In this document: positions 11,371 through 24,119 of the stretch, piece by piece
Position numbering within the stretch: position 1 is the first letter of the stretch
Layout of the letters: the number at the start of each line of letters is the position of its first letter
Notes under the pieces: model-generated
Told to the model about the DNA's origin: nothing
The model's database searches: none
Seen by the model: the letters and a program-made list of their open reading frames with translations, nothing else
Position numbers and translations under genes: made by a program
DNA from: Purshia tridentata
Taxonomy: Eukaryota > Streptophyta > Magnoliopsida > Rosales > Rosaceae
DNA: 30,910 bases
Assembly: GCA_003254885.1 (NCBI GenBank)
Contig: QANT01001835.1
Span: 1-30,910, forward strand
Reading direction: 5' to 3'

Positions 11371-14330
11371 CGATGGCGGTTTCTTGGACTACCCTCCAGC
11401 TGAAATCTTGAACCCCAAATAGTGGGTAGTGAGAGAAGCAAAGAAATAATTCAGATTACTTGAAGACCACGAACCACAAAAAAAGATCAGTGATGACTGA
11501 TGAGAGAAGTGACAAACACTCTGTCACAGACTACCAGTAGTTATTGAGAATAGCACTACTAATAACAAAAAAATCATTAAAAGACGAAAAAGCTTTAAGC
11601 TTTTTTTCCTTTTTTTTTCTCGATCAAAAACAAAATAAGCTTTAAGACCAAGTTACGGCATTAAAGGCGGATCTTTATTAGAAAATTTCAACACCCAGAT
11701 GGAAATTATGGAAGAAAAGAAAAGGCTTGTTGTTGGGTGCATGTCTTAAGAACATATGTGGTCTGCACCTAAATCCTATTTCGGAATTAATATTTCGTTA
11801 TGCATGTACTGTCCCATCCATATTCTGGAAAGTCGTTTACCACACACCACACCTTCCTTTCAGCTACCAAGGGTATTATTGTCCTTTTCTAGTAAATTTC
11901 CGTGATTAAAATACTGACGCACTGTACTAGTGATCTTTCGCATATATATTCACAAGGATATTATTTGAGTCATATCATAATTTGATACCAAATTTTAATG
12001 AACGTTATTTTGTTACTTAATTTGTCATTCAAATTTTAATTTCTGTGTCAACTTGCTCCAATCAATTAATTTTGTTACTTTTTCATCTCTAAATATTGAT
12101 ATGGCTAATAGATGACAAACTTTGGAGAAAATTTTTTATTTGGCAGACTTGTGCTAACAAAAATACCTTTTAAAAGTTTTAAAGATAAATCTTATATATT
12201 TTAGGTGTATATTTTTTTCAATGACCATCCCAAAGAAATTTTTCTCAGCAATTCAAAAGAACAATTTATCATGTATTCTAATTTCTCATACTTTATTTCT
12301 TTTTAACTTTTACTGTGTGCTGCTGTTGGACCGACTGAAGGTAATCACTAACAAGTGGGAATTGGGAATGGGACCGTTGACACCGTGATAGTATAATTAC
12401 TCTTTATTATATGAATTAATAATAATATATCTAACATAAAAACAAAATCTTCATATATAAATGGTTTTTTTATTTGTTTGTTTGCTAATTAAATTTGTAT
12501 CGAATATTTTTTTGGTGGGTTTGGACTGGACCGATCCATGGCTGGTTCTGTATCCCGTGACCTGGATTTTTGTCCGATAATATAGGCTGCTTAGAATTAG
12601 AAGCTACTCTTCAACTTCTGCTCTGTCTGATCATAGAACTAGAAGCTACCTTTTTAACTTTTTTATTTGAATTTCATTTCATAATTTTCATATTTGTTAT
12701 TATGGTCGATCGTCAAATTATTATTATTATTGTAGAACTTATAATCAAGCTGACACGTGAGCCAGCATCGATAGTGTAAATGGATAAGTCATGAGAAAAG
12801 TAGGTTTCCTATTGTGTTGAAGTTGTAAGAAATTACTTGGCCAAGAAAAAAAAGGTGTAAGAAATTAAATTATTATTATCGTTACAAATGGCAATTATTT
12901 GTCGGTTTTTAAGGTTAATTTACACGTATAGATCGAATTATGATTTTTCAACTATGAGCTACAGTAAATAATATGGAAAGGTCAAATTTTGAAAGAGGAA
13001 GATTATCTCCGTGGGTTAATGTTGATTGATGAAAAAGATACCACTGCATTTATTGGGTAACATTTTTAAGTAAGTAAATCTTATTATAGCTTATACTTTG
13101 CGCTTTGGAAAGTTGGAGAAGTTAATTGTATAAGAGTCAATGACTGGAAATCATATATGTAATATTCATTTGTTGAAATGGACATTCGCAATTTTGTTTT
13201 ATGGATTTTAGCTGATCAATCGATTGGGCTGGTCGGCCGTGTAGAAAGGAATTTGTATATACCAACTAGTTAGTATATGATGGCCGACAGGTCAATAAAA
13301 AGAAATCTACAAACGGACATCCGCACCTAAAAATTTCCGTATATATATATGAACTATATATTGTTGATCAAAGTTAGTTTAATTGCACCAATTGGAAATA
13401 TATGTATATAATGAGTTTTATATTCTCAATATAAAATATATTTTCAACACCAAATGATAACACAGAAGAATTCTATAATTGTAGAGCTTTAAGATTGATA
13501 AGAGTATCGACACATTAGTAGAGGCTAAGACACGTGTCTAAGGAAAAAATAACTCATTTCGGGTTCTTCATAATTCTTAACATGTGAGAATATTATTGAG
13601 TGGTAGAATAGTTTAATTAAAAGATAACTTGTGATAAGAAGAATATTACATAAGTTTTTAGAAAGATATTTATTTCATGTTCATGTGGGCACCAAAGGGA
13701 TTCTTTTTTTACGATAATATTGATGATTTTTTTATTTTAAGTTCTTTGTATATTTTTAATAACAAAATAGCAAATGCTTCATATATACCTCCTTTTAAGG
13801 GAAAAAAAAAAGAAAAAAGAAAAAAAAAATCGCTTCATGCCAATTAAGATGACTTTCTAGTTTCTTCACAACTTGCTTCCTCTTGTAGCTAAAACTAAAT
13901 CTACATGCAAGTTAATGTCTCCCCATTTATGCCCAATCTAGTCCTGCAGAAATCATACATGCATGGTTATTATATTCTTCCTCAAAACAAAACACTTTCA
14001 TGCATCAATCTATTTGATTATATTTTATATATCGATTATATTTTGAAAATATTTGGAAGATTCCATGTGTTCTTTCCAGGTCACCTAATCAAATTTTGTC
14101 TGAATTTTCGGCCAAATAATTGAAAACTAGACCATACAAGTTTTGAATGGAATTATTTTTCTTGTTTTTTTCCTTACAGTTTCTCTTTCACACGATATTA
14201 AAGATCGAGAACACTCAATTTCTATATAAATTTTGCTAGATTTGTCTCGACCAAATTAATTGCCCAATCTCTATTCAGCTGCCATCCCATAACTCATAGA
14301 CGAATCAATGACCCAAGAAAAATCCAAAAC

Positions 14331-14388
14331 ATCACATGTACAAGTTTTTAGTTTTTTTTTTTTTTAATGGGATCACATGTACAAGTTT
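14331..14388. mobile_element. Tiny poly(T) insertion flanked by a 17 bp duplication
   Basis: ATCACATGTACAAGTTT occurs at 14331-14347 and again at 14372-14388. Between the copies are 24 bases made mostly of a T run with a few unique bases. A homopolymer flanked by a perfect 17 bp direct repeat is the footprint expected of target-primed reverse transcription by LINE machinery that copied little more than a poly(A) tail. Replication slippage or an assembly fault is an alternative; there is no N at this site. Confidence 0.4.
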
Positions 14389-14938
14389 GAAAAATGTAGT
14401 TGAAGGCAGTCCAATAAGATTATATATTTTTATGAAAAGTTTTTATTTTATAAGTACCAAAAAACAGTGCAATTAGCAATACATGAATGGTTGAAAACCA
14501 CATTTTTATAGTTCACTTTTGACTCTCAAAATTTCAGACCAACCCTAATTCCTATTCAGTTCAGTCTAGCTAATCCAACGTACAAAACAAGAATTGAAGA
14601 TGGTCGTGACCATCTAGGAATGCTTTTATTGTTTTTGCATTTTCAGTTACTAAAGTAGACCCAAAATTTTAAAAATTACCTTCAAAAGTTAATATGTCTA
14701 TGAAGAGTATTGCTCACCTAAAAGATGAATTTTGAGTATAAGTTAGTAAGCACTTATTGTATTCAATAGTTAAATTGACTACTACGAGTGAAAGTTATTA
14801 ATTCATTGTAATACTGTTACTAAAAATTTATTACTCATCTAAATAATGATGAACATAAATATAATAAATAGAAAGTTTTATATACATCATACCATCAAGA
14901 AGAGGACTGTCATCTGAAACAAAAAAAACAAAAAAAAA

Positions 14939-14939
14939 N
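14939..14939. other. Unresolved base in a poly(A) run
   Basis: A single N lies within a run of A at about 14922-14950. It marks uncertain homopolymer length or a closed gap, not biology. Confidence 0.9.
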
Positions 14940-15074
14940 AAAAAAAAAACCACTTACATGCATCCATGTCACTCACTTAACATAAGCATGTCGACTAAAG
15001 AAGAAATAAAACTCAACGAGTCAAAAGACTCAAATATCAAATTAAAAAAATAGTTAAAAAGTCAATAAATATGA

Positions 15075-15215
15075 GAGACGTGGCCACGTGTTAAGCGACG
15101 ATTGCGGAGACAATCGATGACGGTGGCGAACGCCTGCACGAACCAGGCACGATTTTTGGGTGCCACGATCAAGTTCCCTCAATCTTTGACTTTCCCGCGT
15201 AAATCGCGTGGTGCC
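15075..15215. promoter_or_regulatory. GC-richer block with G-box in an AT-rich desert
   Basis: This block is clearly richer in G and C than the surrounding kilobases and contains several CG dinucleotides. It starts with a perfect G-box (CACGTG, inside GGCCACGTGTT) and contains short inverted repeats such as GATTG/CAATC. No open reading frame of note crosses it. It may be a promoter fragment, an unannotated non-coding transcription unit or an old insertion; the sequence alone does not decide. Confidence 0.3.
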
Positions 15216-16482
15216 AATTAGCTTATAATTAAATTCTGAACGTAAAAGAGGGGAAACAAATAAAAAAAAGATGGCTTATGCAACAATACATGCACGCTCT
15301 TAACATGCCTTTTGTTCTTTCCTTCAAATTAACCATGTAATAATCATAATGAAAATGTAATTTAATTCAATTTACTCAAATATTGATTCAATGTAATTCA
15401 ATATAATTCAATCCTTTTTTGGCCGTGCAATATAATCCAATCTAATTTAATAACTTCTATATTTAAAAATCGACATGATTAAACCGGATGACGGATTTTA
15501 TATTTTACATAAATAAATATGTCATTCAGTAATATTCTTACACATTAGATTGGTTACATCACATGACAATGTATCAGTTACACAAAAAAATTCTTCATAT
15601 ATTCTACCATTCTTTGTATATAAAGCCATTATACCATTAATCTAGCAATCGTTAATCCGTTTTCATTTTTGAAATTGAAAAATTGTTTCCAAATCTATAC
15701 CAAACAAGCCCTTAATTTCGAAAAAGTTTTAAGCCGGTGCTATATATATATAAGCAAGCATGGTTTCTTTTTGGTCAATAAGTAAGCATGGCTTAACTTG
15801 CAAGTAATATTGTTGATGACTCTAGAGGTCAATATTGCTTAATAATGGGTTCCAGCAATATAAACACAAGCATAATCATATTAAAAGTTGAGTCACATCA
15901 TGCAATTTTATAAAGAGCATAAAGAGAATGCACAAGGAATGATATACCAACCAATGGCAGAGGATTTCACCATATATATATACCAAAGGTACTGTGAGAT
16001 TAACATTAGTTTATCCCTAATGGCCTAATAGGTAATAGGTGCAAATCTATTCTTTTTGAGGGTAGGCTTTGTGCATGGATGGAACCCAATTATATCGAAA
16101 CCAAATAAATACTTTTTTATTTTAACATCTTAAAAATAAAATCTGAAAACCAAAAATATGACAATTTCAAATAATCACAAGTTAGATGAAAATTTCAAGT
16201 TTAGAGAAAAAAATATCAAACCTTTGTCTATTTGGTTTGAAATTCCATGTTACTAGAGCTCGCGCTTTAATTGTCTTTGTAATTTAGATGATTTAGTTGT
16301 TTTAGTTTTGTGGAGTCTCTTTTTTTATCAAGATTTTGACTAGGCTTCCACCATAAACTTTAGTTTAGTTTTGGTTGTTGAGTCCCTCTCTTGATCTAGG
16401 GTTATATTTGGCTGTCATTAATAATGAGAGAAATTGATTTTAGTTAAATGTTGTTTTGAAAGCTAGCGTGGAGTGTGGATAG

Positions 16483-16920
16483 TTCTTTTGTGTCTACGAC
16501 AAGACTAGAGGTGTTGGTGTTGGTGTTGTTCTTCAAGACAGTCACAAGGAGGTTGTGGTGGTGATTGCCCATTCTTTTTTCAGCATCTCTTCATCTCAGA
16601 GCAATCTTTCGCAGGCTACAATTGTTTGCTTGCAGGTGTTGAATATATCTTTAGTTTTTGAGTCATATGTTCAAGCTATCATCAATCGATTGAAGAGCCT
16701 GGTGAAGGATCTTGCATCAAACAGTCATCTTATATGGCAAAAGGTTTGAGTCGTTTGACATCTATTTGGTAGTTCTATATGAGGCTATATTTCTCAAAAC
16801 TGTAATCAAGTTGTATATACGCTTGCTAGTCTTGCTTTGAATTGTAATAAGTTTCATTTTTGGCAGGATGTATTTCTCCTTCGTGGGAACCTCTTCTCCA
16901 TACTATAAAATACCCTATTT
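16483..16920 (+). pseudogene. Decayed RNase H-like fragment of a non-LTR retrotransposon
   Basis: The frame at 16483-16749 reads through KTRGVGVGVVLQDSHKEVV and IAHSFFSISS, then VFESYVQAI and KDLASNSHLIW. This has the layout of the plant RNase H-like domain (RVT_3) at the end of LINE polyproteins: G.G.V.RDS, then LESD..QA. The LESD acidic motif is degraded to FESY. After a stop, a second frame from about 16798 resumes the family tail with CNQVVYTLASLAL and FWQDVF to about 16920. Frame changes and stops show it is dead. No reverse transcriptase domain is seen upstream, so this is an isolated 3' remnant. Confidence 0.6.
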
Positions 16921-17611
16921 GTTTCAATAAATTATGCTTTAACGATAAAAGAAAATAGAATGAGAATAAGAATTTGGGTTGGGTTAGATTTTCAATCGGC
17001 AAAATTTGCATATAATGTAGCACTCAGAAACATTTGCAATGAAGGCTGGAACTCATTAATTTTAAATGGAACTTAATTAGGAAAGTTATAAAACTCTCAA
17101 TTCTCAATAATTTAACTTATAGTACGTCTAATTGTACTATTGCTTGGAAGTAACTAATTTGCTAGAGTTTCTCTGTCGGTCGGGCATTTGGCTCTTTCTT
17201 TTAATTTTTATATTTGACCACTGGAAAATTTGGCTCTTTTTAATTTATCGTATTGCATTATTTTAGTTCAGTTTGGCTGTCCAACACTGAAACATTAAGT
17301 TCAGTTTGGATGGAGAGTTCTCTTTAATACAGGAATGTATTATATCAAAATTTTATTAATTAGTAAACAGGTAAACTTGTTAACATCAAAATTAGTGGTT
17401 GTCTATACAACATAGCAAAAAACCTTGGATGAATGCATGATCGTGAGAACCACAATTACAGACATAAAGGTATAAACATTATAATATTATTAATTATATG
17501 AATAATCAAAATTATATATGAGTTTGATATAGTAGATGCATGTATGTCATACAAAAATAAGTTAGTAATAAAAAAATGAATTCGTCAACATTCAAAGAGA
17601 GTCAAAATAAT

Positions 17612-17642
17612 TGTATGTCATATAATAGCGGTATGACATACA
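17612..17642. repeat. Perfect 11 bp inverted repeat
   Basis: TGTATGTCATA at 17612-17622 is matched by its exact complement TATGACATACA at 17632-17642 with a 9-base loop. TGTATGTCATA recurs nearly whole at 17541-17551 (last base differs). It could form a small hairpin; no gene lies nearby and no T run follows. Confidence 0.45.
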
Positions 17643-19215
17643 TTTCCATTATACATTTATGTATTCACAACAACACTCTAAAATAACATCGCAGCATAAC
17701 AACATCATGTATCAAATTGTCTCACGAAACTTATTACATTATTAAAAAATGGGTGGTCCTTGAAAATATACTTATATTCCTCTATCCAAACAGAAACTTG
17801 AAAGTTTGATTAAACTATATAGATAATGTTTTATCCACAGAGCCATGGTAGATTGGTAGTGGCCCTTAATGGACCCAACAACTTACGTAAACAATTGTTT
17901 CAAGCTTTGTGTACATCTATATTATACATGCAACCAACAACCAGCAACCTAGCTATTAGATCAATCATTATCCTCCCACAAACATATCGACAAAAAGTGG
18001 GAGCCATGTATCTATTCTAACCATCTTTTTCTTTTTCAATTATTTTAAATACTATTTTCTTTTAAGAAAAATATTTGTGGGGTAAAATATTCTTATTCAA
18101 TGATTCTGTAGTTTGGTGAAGTCTGGCGGTGCAAAAGTGAGCCACAAAGCAGAGACAGAAAAAAAAAAAAGGAATTCTATATATCTTATGCTTTATTGAT
18201 TATAGTGAGAGAAGCTAACTTGGGTCCAAAGAGTCAAAAAGATTTAAGGCCCCCCTTCCCCTTTCACGTTCATCATGTCCATGCTTCAAATGTATACTTT
18301 AATTTATTAGCCTGATTATAAATTATGTTTTATTATTGAATCTCCAATGTAATATAGTAGAATGGAATATCATATAAGTTTTTGTTTTATGTTATGTATC
18401 ATGAGTCATGACATAGTATTAGATTTTTAGGTACTAAAATTTTCGGATTTGAAGTATCCAATTCCCAATCCCACTTAGTTGCTAATTTGTAAAGTTATAA
18501 AGTGGAATGGGTGAGATGCTATTTGTTTCTCTTTATCTACATGTCATTATTTTCTAACAGGGTTAAATTTTTGGGTTCAAATTAATTAAGGGAACAGAGA
18601 GAATATTATAAAGTAGAATAGATTATAACAAAACTATATATTCCCACCAAAAAAAAAAAAAATCCCATATATATTACTGATAAAGCTACAACCCTCTCTT
18701 ACTTAAGGTTCACTACACTACACAGAAGATAAATATTAAATGATATAGAAAGTCCCTGGGGCTAATAAATCATGAGTTTGATTCTATTCAACGTACTTAA
18801 AATGATCAAGAATGCCTGAGATTAGATATTTCCTTTAGTAAGTTGAATGTCGATTCTCAAGTACTAGATTCTTCTGAGAACTCCAACAGAGACCACCAAT
18901 CTTTGGTCAATAATTTAAGTGATAAAAGTGTCATCCAGATATATAACATTGTTTTATTGTGAAGAAGATACCCGAGTACTGCCTATATAGCGAGCTACCA
19001 TCTGCAGATCGAGTTTTTATATCATGGCTGTCAAGCATGGACATCCCCTTATAAATGATTTTTAGTCCTTTCTTGGTTGGTTTTGCTCATCAAACCTGCA
19101 TGTCATGCAAATATGTAACACATACCTGTGTCATTTTTGTTGTTATTGTTATTCTTATGTCACATGCCTAAAATATCAAGTTTTTGTGAGAAGTACTCTC
19201 TATGTGTTTCTCTAA

Positions 19216-19978
19216 TGGCCCGTTTGGATAAGAGATGATTTGAATTTGGATTTGAGCTTTCCAAATCCAAATATATCTATTTGAAATAATTTAAAAGAGT
19301 GTATTTGAATTTGGCCCAAATCCAAGATGGATTTGAGAGAGCTAAATCCATAAATTTCAAATAGATTTTCCAACTAGGTATTTGAAATCACATCATCCCA
19401 CTGTCTCTCTTTCTCCCTCACCTCTAGCCACAATTGTTGGCGACCACCACCGGTCACCATCAGGTGACTTTCAGGTAATTTTTCCGGCCACTACAGACAA
19501 CTTTTCCGGCTACCCTCCGATGAATTTTTTAATTTTTAATCATATATTTCAATTCTTAAATTGTCAAAAAAAAATTAAAAATTGAAATACTTTGTAAAAT
19601 TCTCACATTTAATTTTGTATCCAAACAATAGAATTTCAAATTTAAGAATTTCAATTAAATGAATTTCAAATGCATAAATTGAAATCCAAATTCAAATCTA
19701 AATTTAAGAATCCAAATGGACCCTAAGTATAATTTTTCCGGCCACTACAGACAACTTTTCCGGCCACCCTCCGAATAATTTTTTTATTTTTAATCATATA
19801 TTTCAATTCTTAAATTGTCAAAATAAAATTAAAAATTAAAATACTTTGTAAAATTCTCACATTTAATTTTTGTATCCAAACAATAGAATTTCAAATTTAG
19901 GAATTTCAATTAAATGAATTTCAAATGCATAAATTGAAATCTAAATCTAAATCTAAATTTAAGAATCCAAATGGACCC
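19216..19978. mobile_element. MITE-like element with tandemly duplicated right end
   Basis: The left end begins TGGCCCGTTTGGAT and the right end is ATCCAAATGGACCC, an imperfect terminal inverted repeat of the GGGCCCGTTTGGAT type widespread in plant intergenic DNA. Both ends abut TAA (19213-19215 and 19979-19981), as expected for a PIF/Harbinger-type 3 bp target duplication. The right-hand part of about 254 bp is present twice in direct order (about 19476-19729 and 19730-19983), so the right terminus with its TAA also occurs internally at 19710-19726. The units differ by a few substitutions and short indels. No transposase is encoded. Confidence 0.6.
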
Positions 19979-20359
19979 TAAGTTTTTGAGTCACAAGATG
20001 ATCACAGACATCCTATCCTCAGCATCTTTGAGGCTCTTCTAACCCCATAATCCCCGATTCTTGGGAAACATGTGAGACTATATTGCCTACAACTATTCCC
20101 AATGTGATCACATAAGTTTCTCATACTAATACTCACACTACGTGTAGTTTTAGTGATAAAATACTTACCTCTTCAACTACGGTAGTTCGTTGTCTCTTCT
20201 CTCAATTTTTAGCAGGTTTGATAATTTATCTGAAAAGGAAATAACAGAACAGTAAGTATGAAAAAACCCAATTAAATACGTGATCCAGTTTGTTGAATAT
20301 TGATCATGAGTTCCAACAACATACAATTTTTCACATTATTTCTACCATCGTATACCTTA

Positions 20360-20600
20360 ATTAACATCGATATACAACATAATGTCATCACCACCAATAG
20401 AGTTAGACAGCCACACCACCTACATTAGCAGTGTCATAAGTATCACCATAATTACTATCTACTACCACCATTGCTAGGACCAGCACCCAACAATGCTAGC
20501 TACTCTCACCATTGTTTAATGGCAACCGCCATTACTACTAATACTACTACCATTAATAATCATCAATCACCATGGACGCACAGCATCAATATACATACCT
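20360..20600. repeat. Degenerate trinucleotide-rich stretch
   Basis: The sequence is dominated by imperfect ACC, ATT, ACT and CAT triplets (for example ACTACTAATACTACTACC near 20534). It looks like a decayed compound microsatellite. No coding capacity is recognised. The flanks (19984-20359 and 20601-21734) hold no clear gene; a 103-codon frame at 20698-21009 was not recognised, and the end of this interval should contain the 3' UTR of the minus-strand LRAT-type gene. Confidence 0.5.
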
Positions 20601-21734
20601 GCCTACCTGGTAGCCTTTACTGTCACCATTTTTGCACATATAATGACTAATGAAACATGAAACTACATTTATTTGAGGTTCCTTTTCAGCCACAAAAATG
20701 CTATTTTGGCTTAGTGGTCCGATGCTAGTATTGCGCTTACCGGCCAATAACAAGTTGCCTAATACAGCACCTCAGTTTGGTCTCTTTCCTCCTCATGGCT
20801 ACTTCAAGTTTAAGCTTAATACTAGAAACATAAAACTTAAATTTCAGCTAGCTCTAACCGGTTTAGCAATGGTTATGTCAAACAAGGGACCATTTGATAA
20901 TTCCATTTCACTTCAGCTATATAATAAGCTTCCTTTGCTGAGTTCATTTGTTTGGGAGATGATTTTTTTTCAATTAGTTTCAGATCCAGACTATTCCGAT
21001 CACTCTTAATTACTAATTTGATTATCTTAACATATTTTAAATTAACTTTTTCTTTTTTTTCCCTTTTAAAAAAAAAATTATAGACTAATTGGTAATATGC
21101 GATTGAAATATACAAAAGAGTTTGATAATTGGTTACTGAAATAATACAAATATTTCAACAAACTTAAATGATCTAAGAATAATCAATTCAACAATGAATA
21201 ATGGTTCAAATAGCCTGCCTTAAGCTTTAAACACAGAACATGCTTACATAACAGGGATCATTAGGCCCATACATTTTGTGATTCGGGCCGTCAAATGCCA
21301 GCAACTATCATAGAGAACGTTGTTTACATCCACTTCCAAGCCCATGAGAACAATTTCTTCTTATGGATTGGGGGCTGCATATAAATGGATCAGTAATGCC
21401 TGCCATAGGCTTTAAGCCCACCCATAGCATTTTTTTTTTTCTTATGAATTTTTATAAGTTCGTGATAGTCGTTCACATTCATACCGAGAAACAGGGCTTT
21501 GATAGAGTAAGCACATGCCACCAAACTAGCATACACCAATAAATACTTGTGTACAACTCTTACAGAAAATAAACACATGCTCTGTTTTAAGATTTCAGAG
21601 TTCAGACACAAATAACAAATTAGTTCATAGTTCAAGTAACTTCAGTAACCAGATGACAGACTAGTTTATAAATATAGCAGATGGCATAATTTGCAACATA
21701 AGCACTCAATCCAATAAACACTTCTGGCAAACAA

Positions 21735-23897
21735 CTAGTGCGCGACAAGGTTGGAAGACGCTCTTACAGGGGCCACAGAGATTTGGGTATCGGCCACCTG
21801 GAGCAAGCCAGCAGCCAGTCTTCTTGTCATATCCTCTGGAGACACCTTCATTACATCCCTCCTCATGCCAATGTCAGCAGCATACCTACTAGCACAGTAT
21901 ACTCCAATGGCTGTCGCTGCCATCCCATAAACGTTGGTGGTAACAAGCCGCAATGGTGTGGATAAAACAGCTGCAAGAGGTCCCCCTATTATAGATACTG
22001 CTTGGCCACTTTGCCCGATTGTTCCTTGGTCCACCACAAGCAGCCCCGTTTTGCAGTAAATAGTGAAGTCTTCGCAGTTGTTCTTAAATACGTTATAGCA
22101 GCCAAAGCCATTGTCAAGCAGGAATTTTGCTCTATGGACCACAACGTCATCTGGGTCCGAGACTGCAAGTGTGCAAGTTCCGCCTCGTGCTTTTGCAAGA
22201 AAAAGAGCAGGGCTGACAGAATATTCGAAACGATACAATACACCACCTGCAAGAAAGCAGTTCAGGCATGAGGAGACAACCCCACTGTCCTCTTCCCCTC
22301 GAGTGCAAGTTTCGCAGGGCTGTTGAGCTCGACGTGGTCCTGAGCTAACCAAGAGACGATCTAGCACTGTTCCTGTTCCTACTTCTTGGCCATGTCTGGT
22401 AAAATGAATGACTCTGTCATCCCCAACATAGATGCCTGTTCATTGTCCATCCACCAGAAAAGATATTTATCAACAAATAGATATGAAGAACAAGAAATTA
22501 AGCAAAGTTGTTCTTATTGTAACTGAGTGATATAGAAAAAGTAGAGGTAATAAACAATTTCATAAATAGAAGCATTTGGCTCCAAATGAGTTTTTGCCTG
22601 CCCTCTTCAGGAAAAATTAAAAATTTCTCTATTTCTAAACAAACACAAAGAAGATACTGAACAAATATATCATTGTTACAGAACACAAAATCAAAGTAGT
22701 AGTCCTCCATGTGCAAACCAATTTATGATGTTTCTTGAACTCAATTAACTAACCAACCTTTTAGTCCCAACCAGGAGAAATTGGGGGTGGTCACCCTCTA
22801 TCAGTAGAAAATCTAGAATACGTATTTCCCAGCCCATTAAAAAGTTAATTTAGAATTTTATTCTTAAGATATCCTATCAACTAGGTGTTGTCTCCATGAG
22901 CAGCACCCTGAGAAATATGTGGGTGGGGCAAGTAGTTCAGGGGTGGTGACAACGCCACTCAAAATCTAAATGCAGGATAAACAGTCCTAATAGAAGATGA
23001 AGCGGAGATACCAATCAAGTCCAAGGTGACAGATAGTAAAAGAAATATTGTTAAGGCACTGCAGGTTTCTAGAGAAGGTATTGTTAAGGATGAAGAGGCA
23101 CCCAAGTGCCATCAGCTAGTGGATGACTTAAATTCAGCTTTGTCACTAAGAAGCTCGTAGCTCCCTTGCAAAACAATTACTGAATAAATTAACTACCACA
23201 TCAACTCCTCAGCCTATTGAGCAAATAACTTAAAAAGATATGACATAGCTCAAAATCAAAGAAGCAGGTGACTGCTCCGCAAAATAAAGGATACTAATGT
23301 GGTTAAAACTCAAAAGTCTCATTATCATTCAAACCATCTATTTAACAATTATAAAACAGTATTAAGCTAAAGTTCCCATCTTTCCCACGCTTCAGTTACA
23401 TTAGCCCTAACCACCTCATCTTCCATTTCAGCATTTCATAATTACCTACGCCTTTTAATAATGCAAAAACCTTGGATCATCTTAATCCACCAATCCACAA
23501 ACATTGCATTACAAGTGGAACCACATTAATTATCATAAAAGAAAAAATGAAATTGAAACATAAAATAAATAAAGGGAAAGGGAAAGTAGGCAAAGAGAGA
23601 TAACCATGATGAGCATAGATGTAAGCATTCCTCCAAGAGTAGATATGATCCCCTGGTTTCAGGCTCCCCTTATCCACTCTGCATTCATTTCCTTTCATCA
23701 ATTCCTTTTCCAATACATAATATCCACAAAAACCCAGATGCTTTTTTGCCGTTTGGCCACCGAGAAAACGTAGGAAAGAAGCATTTCACTTCCATTTCCT
23801 ACGAATTCTCAGTACCCAGAACCAGAAGATCAAAATCTCTGCTTGAAAAATAACGATAGATAATGAACATTCGATACCTGTTGGAGAGCAGCCCCAT
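21735..23897 (-). CDS. LRAT/NC-domain family protein
   Basis: Plant member of the LRAT (NC) fold, a papain-like family that includes animal lecithin-retinol acyltransferase and H-rev107; the plant substrate is not known. Exons 23897-23878, 23678-23605 and 22435-21735 join with GT-AG introns to 264 residues. The first exon gives MGLLSN plus two bases, and exon 2 continues RVDKGSLKPGDHIYSW, the usual start of the plant family. Residues equivalent to the H-rev107 catalytic triad are present: His31 in YAHHGIYVG, His42 in RVIHF and Cys152 in NNCEDF. A cysteine-rich stretch (CETC near 72-75, CLNC near 88-91) precedes the core. The C-terminal third has moderately hydrophobic Gly/Ala-rich segments that could contact membrane. 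A second in-frame ATG at 23698, inside intron 1, would give a different N-terminus of equal length. Confidence 0.9.
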
Positions 23898-24119
23898 CTC
23901 TGTTTTCTTCTCTTTTCTCAGAAAAGCAAGTTCCTCGAAGCGATTGGCCGTTAACGGGAAAATGGAAAAGGAGAAAAGGAATAAAACGACGATATGGTTT
24001 CGAAATGAGGAAACTTTTAGTTTTACGCACTAAAACTTACTCTTTAAGGAACGTCTAGAGATAGGACAGCTGTGGCAGGATTTCCACGCGGCAGACAGGG
24101 ATGGATGGTGAAGCGTGAA

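Larger units (their letters stand above)
11400..19200. other. Long AT-rich intergenic region
   Basis: No intact gene is visible across this stretch. It is very AT-rich, with many T and A runs (for example 13800-13830) and a short ATT repeat near 12719. The part nearest 11400 is the 5' flank of the minus-strand kinase gene. Items called separately within it are the poly(T) insertion at 14331-14388, the GC-richer block at 15075-15215, the RNase H relic at 16483-16920 and the inverted repeat at 17612-17642. The remaining short open frames look random. Confidence 0.5.

Noticed and set aside
13796..13832. Purine-rich A/G run
   Set aside because: Simple low-complexity DNA with no flanking duplication.
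20698..21009. 103-codon plus-strand frame
   Set aside because: Not recognised and without coding features; no supporting exons nearby.
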